A stretch of 64,000 bases of DNA from Goodfellowiella coeruleoviolacea (GCF_024171785.1 NZ_JAMTCK010000005.1:27446-91445), one strand, 5' to 3'. Positions 8,278 to 20,124 are shown, numbered from the stretch's first letter. A program made the numbers and translations. The notes: generated by a model not told the origin, from the sequence alone.

Positions 8278-10641
8278 CTACCCGACCGACGCACCCGAGC
8301 CCGACGAACCCGGGTCCGACGAACCCGGGTCGGCCGTCCCGGCACTGGACGCCCCGGCACCGGGTGCTTCAGAGCCGAGTTCGTCATGGCCCAGCTGGGT
8401 GGCCAGGCGGCGCAGCAGGTCCGCGGCGGCGTCGGCGATCACCGTGCCCGGCGGGAAGATGGCCGAGGCGCCGGCCTGCCGCAGCGCGTCGAAGTCCTGC
8501 GGCGGGATCACCCCGCCGACCACGACCATCACGTCCTCGCGGCCCAGCGCCACCAGTTCCTCGCGCAGCGCCGGCACCAGGGTGAGGTGCCCGGCGGCCA
8601 GCGAGGACACGCCGACGATGTGCACGTCGGCCTCGACCGCCTGCCTGGCCACCTCGGCCGGCGTCTGGAACAGCGGGCCCACGTCCACGTCGAAGCCGAG
8701 GTCGGCGAAGGCCGTGGCGATCACCTTCTGGCCGCGGTCGTGGCCGTCCTGGCCCATCTTCGCCACCAGGATGCGCGGCCGGCGGCCCTCCAGCCTGGCG
8801 AACGCGTCGACCACCGCCCTGGTTTCGTCCACAGTGGACACCGAGCCCACCTCCTCCCGGTACACCCCGGAAATCGTGCGGATCTGCCCGGAGTGCCGAC
8901 CCCACGCCCGCTCCAGCGCGTCGGAGATCTCCCCGACCGTGGCCTTGGCCCTGGCCGCGTTGATCGCCAGCGCCAACAGGTTCTGGTCCAGCTCGTGCGA
9001 TGGCGAGGGGGCCGCCTCGGCGGCCCTGGTCAGCGCGCGCAGCGCGGCCGCCACCGCCTGACCGTCCCGTTCGGACCGCAGCCGCCGCAGCTTCTCGATC
9101 TGGCTGGCGCGCACGCCCGCGTTGTCGACCTTGAGCACCTCGATCTGCTCGTCGTTGTCGATGCGGTACTTGTTCACGCCGATCACCGGCTGGCGCCCGG
9201 AGTCGATGCGCGCCTGGGTGCGCGCGGCCGCCTCCTCGATGCGCAGCTTGGGGATGCCCGCGTCGATCGCCCTGGCCATGCCGCCGGCCGCCTCGACCTC
9301 GCTGATGTGCCGCCACGCCCGGTGCGCCAGGTCGTGGGTGAGCCGCTCCACGAACGCGCTGCCGCCCCACGGGTCGATCACCCGCGTGGTGCCCGACTCC
9401 TGTTGCAGCAGCAGCTGGGTGTTGCGAGCGATGCGCGCGGAGAAGTCGGTGGGCAGCGCCAGCGCCTCGTCCAGCGCGTTGGTGTGCAGCGACTGGGTGT
9501 GCCCCTGGGTAGCGGCCATGGCCTCCACGCAGGTGCGGGCCACGTTGTTGAACACGTCCTGCGCGGTCAGCGACCAGCCCGAGGTCTGCGAGTGCGTGCG
9601 CAGCGACAGCGACTTCGGGTTGCTCGGCCCGAACTGGTTGACCAGCTTGGCCCACAGCAGCCGGGCCGCCCGCAGCTTGGCGACCTCCATGAAGAAGTTC
9701 ATGCCGATGGCCCAGAAGAACGACAGCCGCGGCGCGAACGAGTCGATGGCCAGCCCCGCGTCCAGCCCGGCCCGGATGTACTCCACGCCGTCGGCCAGGG
9801 TGTAGGCCAGCTCCAGGTCGGCGGTGGCCCCGGCCTCCTGCATGTGGTAGCCGGAGATGGAGATCGAGTTGAACTTGGGCATCCGCTGCGAGGTGTAGGC
9901 GAAGATGTCGGAGATGATCCGCATCGACGGCCCCGGCGGATAGATGTAGGTGTTGCGGACCATGAACTCCTTGAGGATGTCGTTCTGGATGGTCCCGGCC
10001 AGCTTCTCCGGTGGCACCCCCTGTTCCTCGGCGGCCACCACGTACAGCGCGAGCACCGGCAGCACCGCGCCGTTCATGGTCATGGACACGCTCATCCGGT
10101 CCAGCGGGATGCCGTCGAACAGCTGGCGCATGTCGTAGATGGAGTCGATGGCCACGCCGGCCATGCCCACGTCCCCGGCGACCCTGGGGTGGTCGGAGTC
10201 GTAGCCGCGGTGGGTGGCCAGGTCGAACGCGACCGACAGGCCCTTCTGCCCGGCGGCCAGGTTGCGCCGGTAGAACGCGTTGGACTCCTCGGCCGTGGAG
10301 AACCCGGCGTACTGGCGCACGGTCCACGGCTGGGTCACGTACATGGTCGGGTAGGGGCCGCGCAGGAACGGCGCGATGCCCGGGTAACCGTGCGGGAAGT
10401 CCAGGCCCTCCAGGTCGGCGGCGGTGTGCACGGGCCGGATCCCGATGCCCTCCGGGGTCTCCCAGACCAGGGCGTCGCTGCCCTTGCCGGTCTGCTCGTG
10501 CAGCGCGGCCTGCCACCGGGCGGTGCTGGCCGGCGCGGGCTCACCCAGCTCCACCTGGGTGAAGTCGGGGATCACCGCCGGACCGGGCCCGGTGCCGGCC
10601 ACCTGCCCGTGTGCGGCAGACGCGGAGTCGGAAACGGTCAC
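8278..10641 (-). CDS. mutB: Methylmalonyl-CoA mutase large (catalytic) subunit
   Basis: Interconverts (R)-methylmalonyl-CoA and succinyl-CoA with adenosylcobalamin, feeding propionate, odd-chain and branched-chain carbon into the TCA cycle or supplying methylmalonyl units. 787 residues: TIM barrel with substrate segment [20 protein letters not shown], then a C-terminal B12 domain with the lower-ligand motif DGHDRG in [11 protein letters not shown]. The GTG start overlaps the mutA stop by 4 nt (GTGA), indicating translational coupling. The last 20 residues are a Ser/Pro/Gly/Asp low-complexity tail encoded by short DNA repeats near 8285-8330. Confidence 0.97.
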   Translation of the reverse strand: MTVSDSASAAHGQVAGTGPGPAVIPDFTQVELGEPAPASTARWQAALHEQTGKGSDALVWETPEGIGIRPVHTAADLEGLDFPHGYPGIAPFLRGPYPTMYVTQPWTVRQYAGFSTAEESNAFYRRNLAAGQKGLSVAFDLATHRGYDSDHPRVAGDVGMAGVAIDSIYDMRQLFDGIPLDRMSVSMTMNGAVLPVLALYVVAAEEQGVPPEKLAGTIQNDILKEFMVRNTYIYPPGPSMRIISDIFAYTSQRMPKFNSISISGYHMQEAGATADLELAYTLADGVEYIRAGLDAGLAIDSFAPRLSFFWAIGMNFFMEVAKLRAARLLWAKLVNQFGPSNPKSLSLRTHSQTSGWSLTAQDVFNNVARTCVEAMAATQGHTQSLHTNALDEALALPTDFSARIARNTQLLLQQESGTTRVIDPWGGSAFVERLTHDLAHRAWRHISEVEAAGGMARAIDAGIPKLRIEEAAARTQARIDSGRQPVIGVNKYRIDNDEQIEVLKVDNAGVRASQIEKLRRLRSERDGQAVAAALRALTRAAEAAPSPSHELDQNLLALAINAARAKATVGEISDALERAWGRHSGQIRTISGVYREEVGSVSTVDETRAVVDAFARLEGRRPRILVAKMGQDGHDRGQKVIATAFADLGFDVDVGPLFQTPAEVARQAVEADVHIVGVSSLAAGHLTLVPALREELVALGREDVMVVVGGVIPPQDFDALRQAGASAIFPPGTVIADAAADLLRRLATQLGHDELGSEAPGAGASSAGTADPGSSDPGSSGSGASVG

Positions 10642-12533
10642 GGCGTGGCCTCCAGAGCGTCCAGGGTGCTGGTGAGGATGTCCAGGGCGGGACAGCCCAG
10701 GTGGACGAACTCGTCGATGTCCGCGTCGGTGTAGTCGGGCTTGGGCCGGCCGGCCAGCAGCACCCGGTGCGCACCCGCCGCCCTGAGCGCGGCGGCCACC
10801 TCAGCGGCCCGCTCGGCGTAGTCGCCGTCGGTGCCGCACAGGCAGGCGATGCGCGCGCCACTGGCCTGGAACGCGGCCACCACCTCGGCGGTGTCCCGGG
10901 TGGCGCCGGCCGACGGGGTGGCGATGCCGCCCGCGTTGAACAGGTTGGCCGCGAACCCGGCGCGGGCGTTGTGCCTGGCCACCGGGCCGAGGGTGGCCAG
11001 GAAGACGGCTGGCCGGGCGCCATCACCGCGCTCGCCTGGCCTGGCGGCCAGCCGATCCGCGCGGTCGCGCAGGGCCTCCCAGGCCTGGGCGTAGCGCACC
11101 CGCGGCAGGCCGCCGGTCGGCTCGGCCGGGGTGGGCGCGGGTGGTCGGATCACCGGTTGTTCGGCCAGGTTGGGGAACTCGCTGACGCCGGTGATCGGGT
11201 CGGTGCGGTCGGCCAGGTTGGCCGAGCGGCGCGCCCAGGTCTCGGCCAGCCGGTCGGCGACCAGGCCCGAGGTCAGCGCGGCGGCCAGGCCGCCGGCGCG
11301 CTCGATGTCCTGGAACCACGCCCACGCGGTGTGCGCCAGCTCGTCGGTGAGCCGTTCCACGTACCAGGAGCCGCCGGCCGGGTCGATCACCCCGGCCAGC
11401 CTGGCCTCGTCCACCAGCACCGCCTGGGTGTTGCGGGCGACGCGGCGGGCGAAGTCGTCGGAGACGCCGATGGCCGAGTCGAACGGCAGCACGGTGATGG
11501 CCTCGGCCCCGCCGACGCCGGCCGCGAAGCAGGCGATGGTGGTGCGCAGCATGTTCACCCACGGGTCGCGGCGGGTCATCATGGCCGCCGAGGTGACCGC
11601 GTGCTGGGTCTGCGCGCGGGCCGGCTCACCCGCCCCGCACACCTCGGTGACCCGGGCCCACAGCCGGCGGGCCGCGCGCAGCTTGGCGATGGTGAGGAAC
11701 TGGTCGGTGCTGGCCGCGTAGCGGAACTCCAGCTGGCCGCAGGCCACGTCCACGGGCAGGCCGGCGGTGGTGAGCGCACGCAGGTAGGCCAGGCCGGCCG
11801 CGATGGAGCAGCCCAGTTCCTGGGTGTCCGAGCCGCCCGCGTCGTGGTAGGGCAGCGCGTCCACCACCAGGGTGCGCAGCCGGGGGTACCGCGGGGCGCA
11901 GCGCACCACCAGGGCGGCGGCCTGCGCCAGGTCCGGCGCGGCGCCGGTGCGGGCGAGCAGCCCGAGCGGGTCGGCGCCGAGGTTGCCGCTGACCTGGCTG
12001 GCCGGCACGGCCTGGTCGGTGTGCAGGCGGAGCAGTTCGGCCGCGGCCTCGGCGAACTCCGCGCCCGCGTCCAGCACGACCGGGGCCAGGTCCAGGTGGA
12101 CGCCGTCCAGCGCGGTGGCCAACTCGGTCACGGGCACGCCGTCGCCCTGGCCCACCCGCAGCCACACCGAGGTGACGCCGCCGGCCAGGTCGGCCAGGAC
12201 CGCGTCCCGGGTCTGGGCGGGGGTGGTGCCGAGACCGTGGCGCTGGCGCACGTCCCACCCGGTCAGCACCGCGCCCTGCGGCCGGCTGCCCCGCACGAAC
12301 GGCGGCAGGCCGGGCAGGCCGGGGTCGGGTGCCCGGTCGTCGGCGGTGTACAGCGGCTGGATCGTGATTCCGTCGTAGGTGGTGCTGGTCAGCAGCTGCT
12401 CCACCGGTCCGGAGTGCGCCGCGGTGTCCACTCCCGACTTCCGGAGCACCCCCTCGACCAGAGCACGCCAGTCGTTCCTGGTCGCCGTGGGAAATTCGGC
12501 GGCCAGTGTCAACTCGCCAGACGACTCCATCAT
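10638..12533 (-). CDS. mutA: Methylmalonyl-CoA mutase small subunit
   Basis: Non-catalytic partner of MutB in the heterodimeric mutase. It has the same barrel-plus-B12-domain layout, but the cobalamin motif DxHxxG is replaced (ARHNARAGF), as usual for MutA. The ATG at 12533 is favoured because a minus-strand -10-like TAACAT (12542-12547) lies 8 nt upstream, suggesting a leaderless message. A TTG at 12542 would sit inside that -10, and the ATG at 12530 is the next choice. First gene of the mutA-mutB-meaB operon, divergent from the kinase gene. Confidence 0.93.
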   Translation of the reverse strand: MMESSGELTLAAEFPTATRNDWRALVEGVLRKSGVDTAAHSGPVEQLLTSTTYDGITIQPLYTADDRAPDPGLPGLPPFVRGSRPQGAVLTGWDVRQRHGLGTTPAQTRDAVLADLAGGVTSVWLRVGQGDGVPVTELATALDGVHLDLAPVVLDAGAEFAEAAAELLRLHTDQAVPASQVSGNLGADPLGLLARTGAAPDLAQAAALVVRCAPRYPRLRTLVVDALPYHDAGGSDTQELGCSIAAGLAYLRALTTAGLPVDVACGQLEFRYAASTDQFLTIAKLRAARRLWARVTEVCGAGEPARAQTQHAVTSAAMMTRRDPWVNMLRTTIACFAAGVGGAEAITVLPFDSAIGVSDDFARRVARNTQAVLVDEARLAGVIDPAGGSWYVERLTDELAHTAWAWFQDIERAGGLAAALTSGLVADRLAETWARRSANLADRTDPITGVSEFPNLAEQPVIRPPAPTPAEPTGGLPRVRYAQAWEALRDRADRLAARPGERGDGARPAVFLATLGPVARHNARAGFAANLFNAGGIATPSAGATRDTAEVVAAFQASGARIACLCGTDGDYAERAAEVAAALRAAGAHRVLLAGRPKPDYTDADIDEFVHLGCPALDILTSTLDALEATP

Positions 12534-12545
12534 GCCCCGCAATGT

Positions 12546-12557
12546 TACTTATTAGTA
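12546..12557 (-). promoter_or_regulatory. Palindrome at the mutA promoter
   Basis: TACT-TATT-AGTA, an AT-rich inverted repeat overlapping the upstream edge of the predicted mutA -10 box (12542-12547). The position suits a repressor operator. Regulator unknown. Confidence 0.4.
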
Positions 12558-12695
12558 GCTCGGCCGGTTGTGTGAGCTGAGCCGCCGTGAACGATGCAGT
12601 TGGTCGAGAAAAACCTATCTACAAATCACCGTAAGCATGACCCCTAAAACCGGACCTATGCCCGTCCTGGTGGGTGCTTGTGAAGAATAGGGGGC

Positions 12696-14684
12696 GTGGA
12701 TGTGGACCCCCCTTCACCCGAACGCCTGATCGCGGACCGCTATCGGTTGCAGCGCGTGCTTGGCCGCGGGTCGATGGGCACGGTGTGGGCCGCCTACGAC
12801 GAGGTGCTGCTCCGCCGCGTGGCCGTCAAGGAGGTGCTGCGTCCACTGGGCATGCCCGAGACCGAGGCCGACGAGCTGCGCGAGCGCACCCTGCGCGAGG
12901 CACGCGCCATCGCCACCCTGTCCCACCCCAACGTGGTCACCCTGCACGACGTGGTGCGGCACGAGGGCGAGCCGTACGTGGTCATGGAGCTGGTCCCGTC
13001 CTACAGCCTCGGGGAGCTGCTGCGCGCCCAGGGACCGCTGAACACCACCCAGGCCGCCGCGGTGGCCGACGCCGTGGCCGCCGCGCTGGAGGCCGCGCAC
13101 CGCGCCCGGATCACCCACCGCGACGTCAAGCCGGGCAACGTGCTGGTCGGCGAGGACGGGCGGATCAAGCTCACCGACTTCGGCATCGCCCGCAACATGG
13201 CCGAGGCCACCATGACCAGCAGCGGCATGGTGCTGGGTTCGCCCGCCTACATCGCGCCGGAGGTGGCCTCCGGCGACGAGGTCACCCCCGCCGCCGACCT
13301 GTGGGGGCTGGGCGCCACCCTGTTCGCCGCGGTCGAGGGCCACCCGCCCTACGACGCGGACGGCGACCCGGTGGAGACCGTCTCCCAGGTGATCCAGGCG
13401 CCGGTGCCGAGGCCGACGCGGGCCGGGGAGCTGGAACCGGTGATCACCGCGCTGATGGTCAAGGACCCGGCCGAGCGCCTGCCCCTGGTCGAGGTGCGCA
13501 AGCAGATCTACTCGCTGCTGCCCGAGCCGGGTGCCCAGGTCTTCCCACCCACCGGGGAGGTTCGCGGCGGTGAGGGCGGCGGCCGGGCCACCGGCACCGC
13601 GGCGCTGCCCGAGCGGCCACGCCGACCGAGGCAGCCGAGCCGGGCCAAGCCGGCCATCGCCCCGGACACGCCCCTGGCCGCGGACCCCGGCCCGCTGCCG
13701 TTCGGCCCCGGCGCGGCCGCCTCGTCGGCCCCGCCGTCGTCCCCGCTGCCCGAGGCCGGTTCGCCCGAGGCCGGTTCGCCCGCTGCCGCCGCACCGCTCG
13801 CCGCCGACCCAGGGCCGCTGCCGTTCCCGCTGGCCGACACCGCCCCGACAAAGGTGCGCCCGTTCGTCGCGATCAGCACGGACACCAGCACGGGCACCAG
13901 CACCGGTCCCGGCACGGACACCAGCACGGATACCAGTACGGGCACCAGCACGGATACCAGCGTCGGCACCGGCACCGGTGTCGCACCGGCCCGGCGCCGG
14001 GTGCGCGACACCCTGGTGGTGCTCGTCGCGGTGGTGCTGTTCGTGCTGGCGAGCGTGACCGGATTCGTGCTGGCCAGGACCGTCAGCGGGCAGGCGGTGC
14101 TGCCGCCGGCGACGTCCACGGTGAGCCCGCAACCGGCCTCGCCCATGGAGGGGCTGGCGCCGACCACCGCCCAGGCCATCACCGCCATGGGCGAGCAGGG
14201 CGGCCGGTTCAGCCTGCACGTGCCGCAGGGCTGGTCGCAGTACGTGGAGCAACGGGCCGGCGACTCGTTACCGCCGAGCACCGTGGTGCACTTCGTCTCG
14301 CCCTACGGCGAGGACGAGCTGACCGTGCAGCGCTACCCCAGGTTCTTCCCCACCTACCAGGTCAGCGAGTACCTGGCGGCGGTGAGCGAGCCCTGGCCCG
14401 ATGGCGGCTACGTGGAGCAGGTCCAGCAGGTCGACAAGACCGCCACGACCGGGCCGGAGCCGGCCCGCACCCTGGTCTACCGGACCGTGGAGCGCGCCCA
14501 GCGGTCACCCGCCAGCCGGACCACCGAGCCCGAGCCGACCCAGCGCCGCACCCACTTCCTGCGGGTGCTGCCGGTGGGCAGCGACCTGTGGGTGGTCGGC
14601 GTGAGCGTGCCCTCCGACCACGAGGAGAACGGCCAGCGCGAGCTGTTCGCGAAGATCATGCCGACCTTCGCCACCACCGGCTGA
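12696..14684 (+). CDS. Membrane Ser/Thr protein kinase (PknB-like)
   Basis: 662 residues. The cytoplasmic kinase domain (about 15-275) has the glycine loop GRGSMGTVW, catalytic lysine in VAVKEV, HRDVKPGN loop, DFG in LTDFGIA and APE in GSPAYIAPE, so it should be active. A Pro/Ala-rich linker and a Thr/Ser/Gly repeat stretch follow, then a membrane helix at about 438-460 (VVLVAVVLFVLASVTGFVLA) and an external domain of about 200 residues with no PASTA repeats, so the sensed signal is unknown. GTG start 7 nt after AAGAAT (12683-12688), consistent with a leaderless transcript. Divergent from mutA. Confidence 0.93.
   Translation: MDVDPPSPERLIADRYRLQRVLGRGSMGTVWAAYDEVLLRRVAVKEVLRPLGMPETEADELRERTLREARAIATLSHPNVVTLHDVVRHEGEPYVVMELVPSYSLGELLRAQGPLNTTQAAAVADAVAAALEAAHRARITHRDVKPGNVLVGEDGRIKLTDFGIARNMAEATMTSSGMVLGSPAYIAPEVASGDEVTPAADLWGLGATLFAAVEGHPPYDADGDPVETVSQVIQAPVPRPTRAGELEPVITALMVKDPAERLPLVEVRKQIYSLLPEPGAQVFPPTGEVRGGEGGGRATGTAALPERPRRPRQPSRAKPAIAPDTPLAADPGPLPFGPGAAASSAPPSSPLPEAGSPEAGSPAAAAPLAADPGPLPFPLADTAPTKVRPFVAISTDTSTGTSTGPGTDTSTDTSTGTSTDTSVGTGTGVAPARRRVRDTLVVLVAVVLFVLASVTGFVLARTVSGQAVLPPATSTVSPQPASPMEGLAPTTAQAITAMGEQGGRFSLHVPQGWSQYVEQRAGDSLPPSTVVHFVSPYGEDELTVQRYPRFFPTYQVSEYLAAVSEPWPDGGYVEQVQQVDKTATTGPEPARTLVYRTVERAQRSPASRTTEPEPTQRRTHFLRVLPVGSDLWVVGVSVPSDHEENGQRELFAKIMPTFATTG
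13874..13980 (+). repeat. Thr/Ser-Gly coding minisatellite in the kinase linker
   Basis: Imperfect 6-nt-based units (GACACCAGC / GGCACCAGC type) encode an alternating DTSTGTSTGPGTDTST-like stretch just before the membrane helix. The unit is in frame, so copy number can change without breaking the gene. The Thr/Ser density also offers possible autophosphorylation sites (inference). Confidence 0.7.
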
Positions 14685-14744
14685 GCCCGCCGTCGGGCGC
14701 GGGCTCGGCGGGTGACCGGCCGGTGCTGGCTTAGGCTCTGGCTC

Positions 14745-15578
14745 GTGACCGGTACCAAAGACGACACCGCTGCCATCACCGACACCCGGGAAACCGACAC
14801 CCTGGCCGCCGCGGCCGCGCGGGCCATCGCCGAGCGCACCGGGGTGGACAAGCACGACGTGGCCGTGGTGCTCGGCTCCGGCTGGGCGCCAGCCGCGGAC
14901 ATCATCGGCACGCCCGAGGCCGAGGTGCCCATGGCCGAACTGCCCGGCTTCCTCGCGCCCAAGGTGCTCGGTCACGGCGGCACCATGCGCTCGGTGCGGG
15001 TGGGCGAGACGAGGGTGCTGGTGCTGCTCGGTCGCACCCACCACTACGAGGGCCACGGTGTGCGGCGCGTGGTGCACGGCGTGCGCACGGCCGTGGCGGC
15101 CGGCTGCCGCACGGTGATGCTGACCAACGCGGCCGGTGGCCTGCGCGAGGGCATGCGCGTCGGCCAGCCCGTGCTGATCAGCGACCACCTGAACCTGACC
15201 GCGACGTCACCGCTGGTCGGCGCGCACTTCGTGGACCTGACCGACCTGTACTCGGCGCGGTTGCGCCAGCTGGCGCAGCGCATCGACCCGAGCCTGGCCG
15301 AGGGCGTGTACGCCGGCCTGCCCGGCCCGCACTTCGAGACGCCCGCCGAGATCCGGATGCTGCGCACCCTGGGCGCCGACCTGGTCGGCATGTCCACGGT
15401 GCTGGAGGCCATCGCGGCCAGGGCGGCCGGCGCCGAGGTGTTCGGCCTGTCCCTGGTGACCAACCTGGCCGCGGGCATGACCGGGGAGCCGCTCAACCAC
15501 GAGGAGGTGCTGGCCGCCGGTCGGGACGCGGCCGGCCGCATGGGTGAGCTGCTGCGCGACCTGGCCGGCCAGGCGTGA
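14745..15578 (+). CDS. punA: Purine nucleoside phosphorylase
   Basis: Phosphorolysis of purine (deoxy)nucleosides to base and (deoxy)ribose-1-phosphate. The sequence belongs to the trimeric PNP family: [49 protein letters not shown] and [12 protein letters not shown] are its hallmark segments. 277 residues from the GTG at 14745, chosen because TAGGCT (14732-14737) lies exactly 7 nt upstream, as at several other genes here. Followed 22 nt later by the phosphomutase, as in M. tuberculosis deoD-pmmB. Confidence 0.95.
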   Translation: MTGTKDDTAAITDTRETDTLAAAAARAIAERTGVDKHDVAVVLGSGWAPAADIIGTPEAEVPMAELPGFLAPKVLGHGGTMRSVRVGETRVLVLLGRTHHYEGHGVRRVVHGVRTAVAAGCRTVMLTNAAGGLREGMRVGQPVLISDHLNLTATSPLVGAHFVDLTDLYSARLRQLAQRIDPSLAEGVYAGLPGPHFETPAEIRMLRTLGADLVGMSTVLEAIAARAAGAEVFGLSLVTNLAAGMTGEPLNHEEVLAAGRDAAGRMGELLRDLAGQA

Positions 15579-15600
15579 CACCGCTGGGTGGGGTGACCTC

Positions 15601-17268
15601 GTGACGCTGCGACCTGACCTGCGCGACGCCGCGTTCCGCTGGATCGCCGACGACCCGGACCACGGCACCCGCGCCGAACTCCAGCGGGTGCTGGCCGAGG
15701 CCATGGCCGGCAAGCCGACGGCGGTGACCGAGCTGACCGACCGGATGTCCGGCCCGCTCACCTTCGGCACGGCCGGGCTGCGCGGGCCGGTGCGGGCCGG
15801 CCCCAACGGCATGAACGTGGCCGTGGTCGTGCGCACCACGGCCGGGCTGGCCGACTGGCTGCGCGCCCGGGGCCACGCCGGCGGGCTGGTGCTGGTGGGC
15901 CGGGACGCGCGGCACGGGTCGGAGCGGTTCGCCTCGGCCGCGGCCGGGGTGCTCGCCGCCGCCGGGTTCCAGGTGCGGATGCTGCCCCGGCCGCTGCCCA
16001 CGCCGGTGCTGGCCCACCTGACCCGCCACCAGCCGGCGGTCGCCGGCATCCAGATCACCGCGTCGCACAACCCGCCCGGCGACAACGGCTACAAGCTCTA
16101 CCTCGGCGACGGCACCCAGATCGTGCCGCCGGCCGACCGGGAGATCGAGGCGGCGATCAGCGCGGTGGCCTCCGCCATGGCCGTGCCCACCTCGGCCGAC
16201 TGGGGGCTGGTCGAGGAGCCGCTGATCGAGTCCTACCTGGACCGGGTGGCCGGTCTGCCGCGCGGTGCCGCGCGCGAGCTGCGCGTGGTGCTGACCGCCA
16301 TGCACGGGGTGGGCGCGGACACGGCCGTGACGGCGCTGCGCCGCGCGGGCTTCACCGACGTGCGGCTGGTGGCCGAGCAGGCCGAGCCCGACCCGGACTT
16401 CCCCACCGTGTCATTCCCCAACCCGGAGGAACCGGGCGCGGCCGACCTGCTGCTGGAGCTGGCCGCCGGCACCGAGGCCGACCTGGCGATCGCGCTCGAC
16501 CCGGACGCGGACCGGTGCGCGCTGGGCGTGCGGGAGCGGGACGGCTCGTGGCGGATGCTGCGCGGTGACGAGACCGGCGTGCTGCTCGGCGAGCACGTGC
16601 TGTCCACTCTGGACAGAACGGCGCACCCGGACCCGCTGGTGGCCACCACGATCGTGTCGGCGAGCCAGCTGGAATCCGTGGCGCGCAAGCACAACGTGCG
16701 CTACGACGAGACGCTGACCGGGTTCAAGTGGCTGGTCCGGTCCGGTGTGGACGGTGCGGGAACCGGACTGGTCTACGCCTACGAGGAGGCGCTCGGGCAC
16801 TGCGTCGACCCGGACGGGGTGCGCGACAAGGACGGCATCTCCGCGGCCGTGCTCGCCTGCGATCTCGCCGCGGGCCTGAAGGCGGCGGGGCGCAGCCTGC
16901 TGGACGCGCTGGACGAGCTGGCCGCCGAGCACGGCGTGCACCTGACCGACCAGGTGTCGGTGCGGGTGACCGAGCTGAGCCAGATCGGCGCGCTGATGGC
17001 CCGGCTGCGCGCGCGACCGCCGGCCGAGTTGGCCGGGGTGGCGATCGAGGTGGAAGACCTGCTGCCGCGCACCGACGGGCTGCGGCTGACCGGGCCGGGC
17101 GTGCGCGTGGTGGTCCGGCCGTCGGGCACCGAGCCGAAGCTGAAGTCCTACCTGCAGGTGATCGAGCCGGTGGCGGAGCCGGGGTTGACCGCGGCCCGGC
17201 GGCGCGCGGGCGAACGGCTGGCCGACCTGCGGTCGGCCGTAACCGAGTTGTTGGCCAACACCACCTGA
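15601..17268 (+). CDS. pmmB: Phospho-sugar mutase (phosphomannomutase/phosphopentomutase type)
   Basis: Alpha-D-phosphohexomutase superfamily, about 555 residues. Active-site serine in TASHNPPGDNGYK, Mg-binding DPDADRCALG, and phosphate-binding RPSGTEPKLKSY are intact. Coupling to the phosphorylase gene suggests it turns (deoxy)ribose-1-phosphate into the 5-phosphate used by DeoC, although hexose phosphates are equally possible from sequence alone. The GTG at 15601 (VTLRPDLRDAAFRW) is chosen; the open frame before it overlaps punA and lacks family similarity. Confidence 0.9.
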   Translation: MTLRPDLRDAAFRWIADDPDHGTRAELQRVLAEAMAGKPTAVTELTDRMSGPLTFGTAGLRGPVRAGPNGMNVAVVVRTTAGLADWLRARGHAGGLVLVGRDARHGSERFASAAAGVLAAAGFQVRMLPRPLPTPVLAHLTRHQPAVAGIQITASHNPPGDNGYKLYLGDGTQIVPPADREIEAAISAVASAMAVPTSADWGLVEEPLIESYLDRVAGLPRGAARELRVVLTAMHGVGADTAVTALRRAGFTDVRLVAEQAEPDPDFPTVSFPNPEEPGAADLLLELAAGTEADLAIALDPDADRCALGVRERDGSWRMLRGDETGVLLGEHVLSTLDRTAHPDPLVATTIVSASQLESVARKHNVRYDETLTGFKWLVRSGVDGAGTGLVYAYEEALGHCVDPDGVRDKDGISAAVLACDLAAGLKAAGRSLLDALDELAAEHGVHLTDQVSVRVTELSQIGALMARLRARPPAELAGVAIEVEDLLPRTDGLRLTGPGVRVVVRPSGTEPKLKSYLQVIEPVAEPGLTAARRRAGERLADLRSAVTELLANTT

Positions 17269-17290
17269 TCGGACCAGTCTTACCCGGGAG

Positions 17291-17319
17291 TTGTCCACAG
17301 GCCAGCGAGGTTGTCCACA
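17291..17319 (+). promoter_or_regulatory. Pair of DnaA-box-like sites
   Basis: Two perfect TTGTCCACA 9-mers at 17291-17299 and 17311-17319, 20 bp apart start to start (two helical turns). This is the DnaA-box consensus described for Streptomyces. They lie in the space between convergent genes, away from any visible oriC genes. Confidence 0.5.
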
Positions 17320-17457
17320 GGGCTCTCGCTGGCCTTCCCGTGGCGGGTGGGCGTGGATAGGCTGGTGCCGGGGTCGCCCCCCTGGGAGGGCGGGGGCTGC
17401 GCTGCCGCGCCTGTGACCAGCCACAACCGCGGCGGTGGCCGGTCGCCGGCGAACACG

Positions 17458-17874
17458 TCACCCCACCGCGCTCGGCGGCCGCTCCCGCACCGGTTCCACA
17501 CCGAACTTGTAGCTCATGAAACGCCAGAACAGCGGCACGGCTTCGGCGCTTGGCCGGAAGATCCGGTCATCGTGGCCGGTGATCGAACGGTGCTCGATGA
17601 ACACGCCACCCGCGCCCACATAGCCCGACCAGGGCGATCGGACGATGACGACCTCGATGGGCGGCCGCTGCGGCACCGGCCGCGCCGTGACGATCAGGTC
17701 GTGCACGGAGGTGAGCGCCGCCAGTCGCTGCTCGCCCCCGCACTCCACCACGCTGTCGACGATGTGCGCCATGTGGCGCAACTCGGGGTGTTGTCCGGCC
17801 AACTCGTGGAACCTGGCGACGATGACACCCCAGGCGACCTCGTGGAAGGGGTCGCGCCACGCTCGCGAGTTCAT
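17458..17874 (-). CDS. Conserved hypothetical protein
   Basis: 138 residues from the ATG at 17874 (MNSRAWRDPFHEVAWGVIVA); a GTG at 17880 is an alternative and no strong ribosome site decides. No signal peptide or membrane helix. It has the mixed composition and GC-rich third positions of a real gene, with aromatic residues in RSPWSGYVGAGGVFIEH and the C-terminus. I do not recognise the family. Convergent with the phosphomutase gene. Confidence 0.6.
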   Translation of the reverse strand: MNSRAWRDPFHEVAWGVIVARFHELAGQHPELRHMAHIVDSVVECGGEQRLAALTSVHDLIVTARPVPQRPPIEVVIVRSPWSGYVGAGGVFIEHRSITGHDDRIFRPSAEAVPLFWRFMSYKFGVEPVRERPPSAVG

Positions 17875-18006
17875 GCGCACGCGACCAGTGTTCCAGCCAA
17901 CCACCGGGCGGCCCCACCACACCGGAGCCGCACCTGCTCGGTCCACCCGGGCGGGTCGCGCGCTGCCGCACCTCGTGCCCAGCCCGCAACACGCGGACGG
18001 CGGAAT

Positions 18007-18053
18007 GGGGAACTCGGGCGGGCCGGGCCAGCCGGAGCCGGCCGGAGTTCCCC
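18007..18053 (-). terminator. Hairpin downstream of the membrane-protein gene
   Basis: GGGGAACTC (18007-18015) pairs perfectly with GAGTTCCCC (18045-18053), and the loop is itself GC-rich and can fold. It lies 40 nt after the stop of the minus-strand gene at 18093. No U tract, as usual in high-GC actinomycetes. Confidence 0.5.
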
Positions 18054-18092
18054 GTTCCCGGGTGGTTCACCCGGGTCAGCCCCGCCGGGGGC

Positions 18093-18431
18093 TCAGGCGG
18101 TCATCAGCGTGAACACCAGCGCGAGCACGGCGATGACCAGCGCGACACCGGCCACCAGGTAGGGCCGGATGGTGGGTGCGCTCACCGGCTTGGCCCCGTC
18201 CTCGGTGCACGCCGCGACCGCGATCCGGCCGAACGCGTAGCCGAGGCTGGTCAGGCACACGCCCAGACCCATCAGCAACAGGTTCACGCCGATCGCGCTG
18301 TGGTCCACCGTCGGCCACACCGACAGGGCGAACAGGGGCAGGCCGACCAGGCCGAACCCCCCGGCGAGCACGAACCCGTAGGTGATTCGCCGGCGTCTGC
18401 TTCCGGTCAGCACATTGGGGGGAGCGAGCAT
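18093..18431 (-). CDS. Small integral membrane protein
   Basis: 112 residues from the ATG at 18431 with three clear hydrophobic segments: about 18-42 (TYGFVLAGGFGLVGLPLFAL), 48-72 (AIGVNLLLMGLGVCLTSLGY) and 90-111 (YLVAGVALVIAVLALVFTLM). The N-terminus is short and basic (GSRRRR). No enzymatic motif, family not recognised. Divergent from the flavodoxin-like gene. Confidence 0.65.
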   Translation of the reverse strand: MLAPPNVLTGSRRRRITYGFVLAGGFGLVGLPLFALSVWPTVDHSAIGVNLLLMGLGVCLTSLGYAFGRIAVAACTEDGAKPVSAPTIRPYLVAGVALVIAVLALVFTLMTA

Positions 18432-18609
18432 GACACCAGTATCCCGGTCCGACGGCACCGGCCATGCCCGCACCGCCCCGGCGATCCTCGGTTGCGGGCC
18501 GCGGTCGGGACCGGCAGGCTGCACCCGTGCGGCGACAGCGAGTGGGCGGCGCGGCGAGTGTCCGCGAGCGCGGAGCGGAGCAGGGGCGGAACCGAACGAC
18601 CGGACAGCC

Positions 18610-19062
18610 GTGCCCACCCTGCTGATCGTGCACCACACCCCGTCCCCGGCGGTGCGGGAGATGGTCGAGGCGGTGCACGCGGGCGCCACCGCGCCGGAGA
18701 TCGAGGGCGTGACCGTGGTGGTGCGGCCCGCCCTGGCCGCCACCGCCGTGGACGTGCTCGCCGCCGACGGCTACCTGCTCGGCACGCCGGCCAACCTCGG
18801 CTACATGAGCGGCGCCCTCAAGCACATGTTCGACCTGGTCTACTACCCGTGCCTGGACGCGACCAGGGGCCGCCCCTACGGCCTGTTCGTGCACGGCAAC
18901 CAGGGCGTCGAGGGCGCGGTGCGCGCGGTGGAGGGCATCACCAGGGGCATGGGCTGGGAGAAGGCCGCCGAACCCGCGGTGGTGCTGGGGCAGCCGGGCA
19001 AGGCCGACCTCGAAGCGTGCTGGGAGTTGGGTGCCACGCTCGCGGCCGGCCTGATGCCCTGA
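18610..19062 (+). CDS. Flavodoxin-like / NAD(P)H-dependent oxidoreductase protein
   Basis: 150 residues from the GTG at 18610. TLLIVHHTPSPAVREM is an FMN phosphate-binding loop like that of flavodoxins, and LLGTPANLGYMSGALKHMFD is the WrbA/NQO-type segment that contacts the isoalloxazine ring. Probably an FMN-binding electron-transfer or quinone reductase-like protein in the cytoplasm. An in-frame extension upstream to 18382 is Arg/Gly-rich and lacks similarity. Convergent with the aldo-keto reductase pair. Confidence 0.78.
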   Translation: MPTLLIVHHTPSPAVREMVEAVHAGATAPEIEGVTVVVRPALAATAVDVLAADGYLLGTPANLGYMSGALKHMFDLVYYPCLDATRGRPYGLFVHGNQGVEGAVRAVEGITRGMGWEKAAEPAVVLGQPGKADLEACWELGATLAAGLMP

Positions 19063-19087
19063 TCCGGTCAGCCCCGCCGGTTGGCTG

Positions 19088-20080
<993 letters not shown>

Positions 20081-20124
20081 GGTTGCTCGTCTCCCCAGAT
20101 CAGCTCGAATCCACACTGGACGGT

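Noticed and set aside
8266..12575. Long plus-strand frames opposite mutA and mutB
   Set aside because: Antisense to strongly conserved mutase genes; translations are repetitive and carry no domain.
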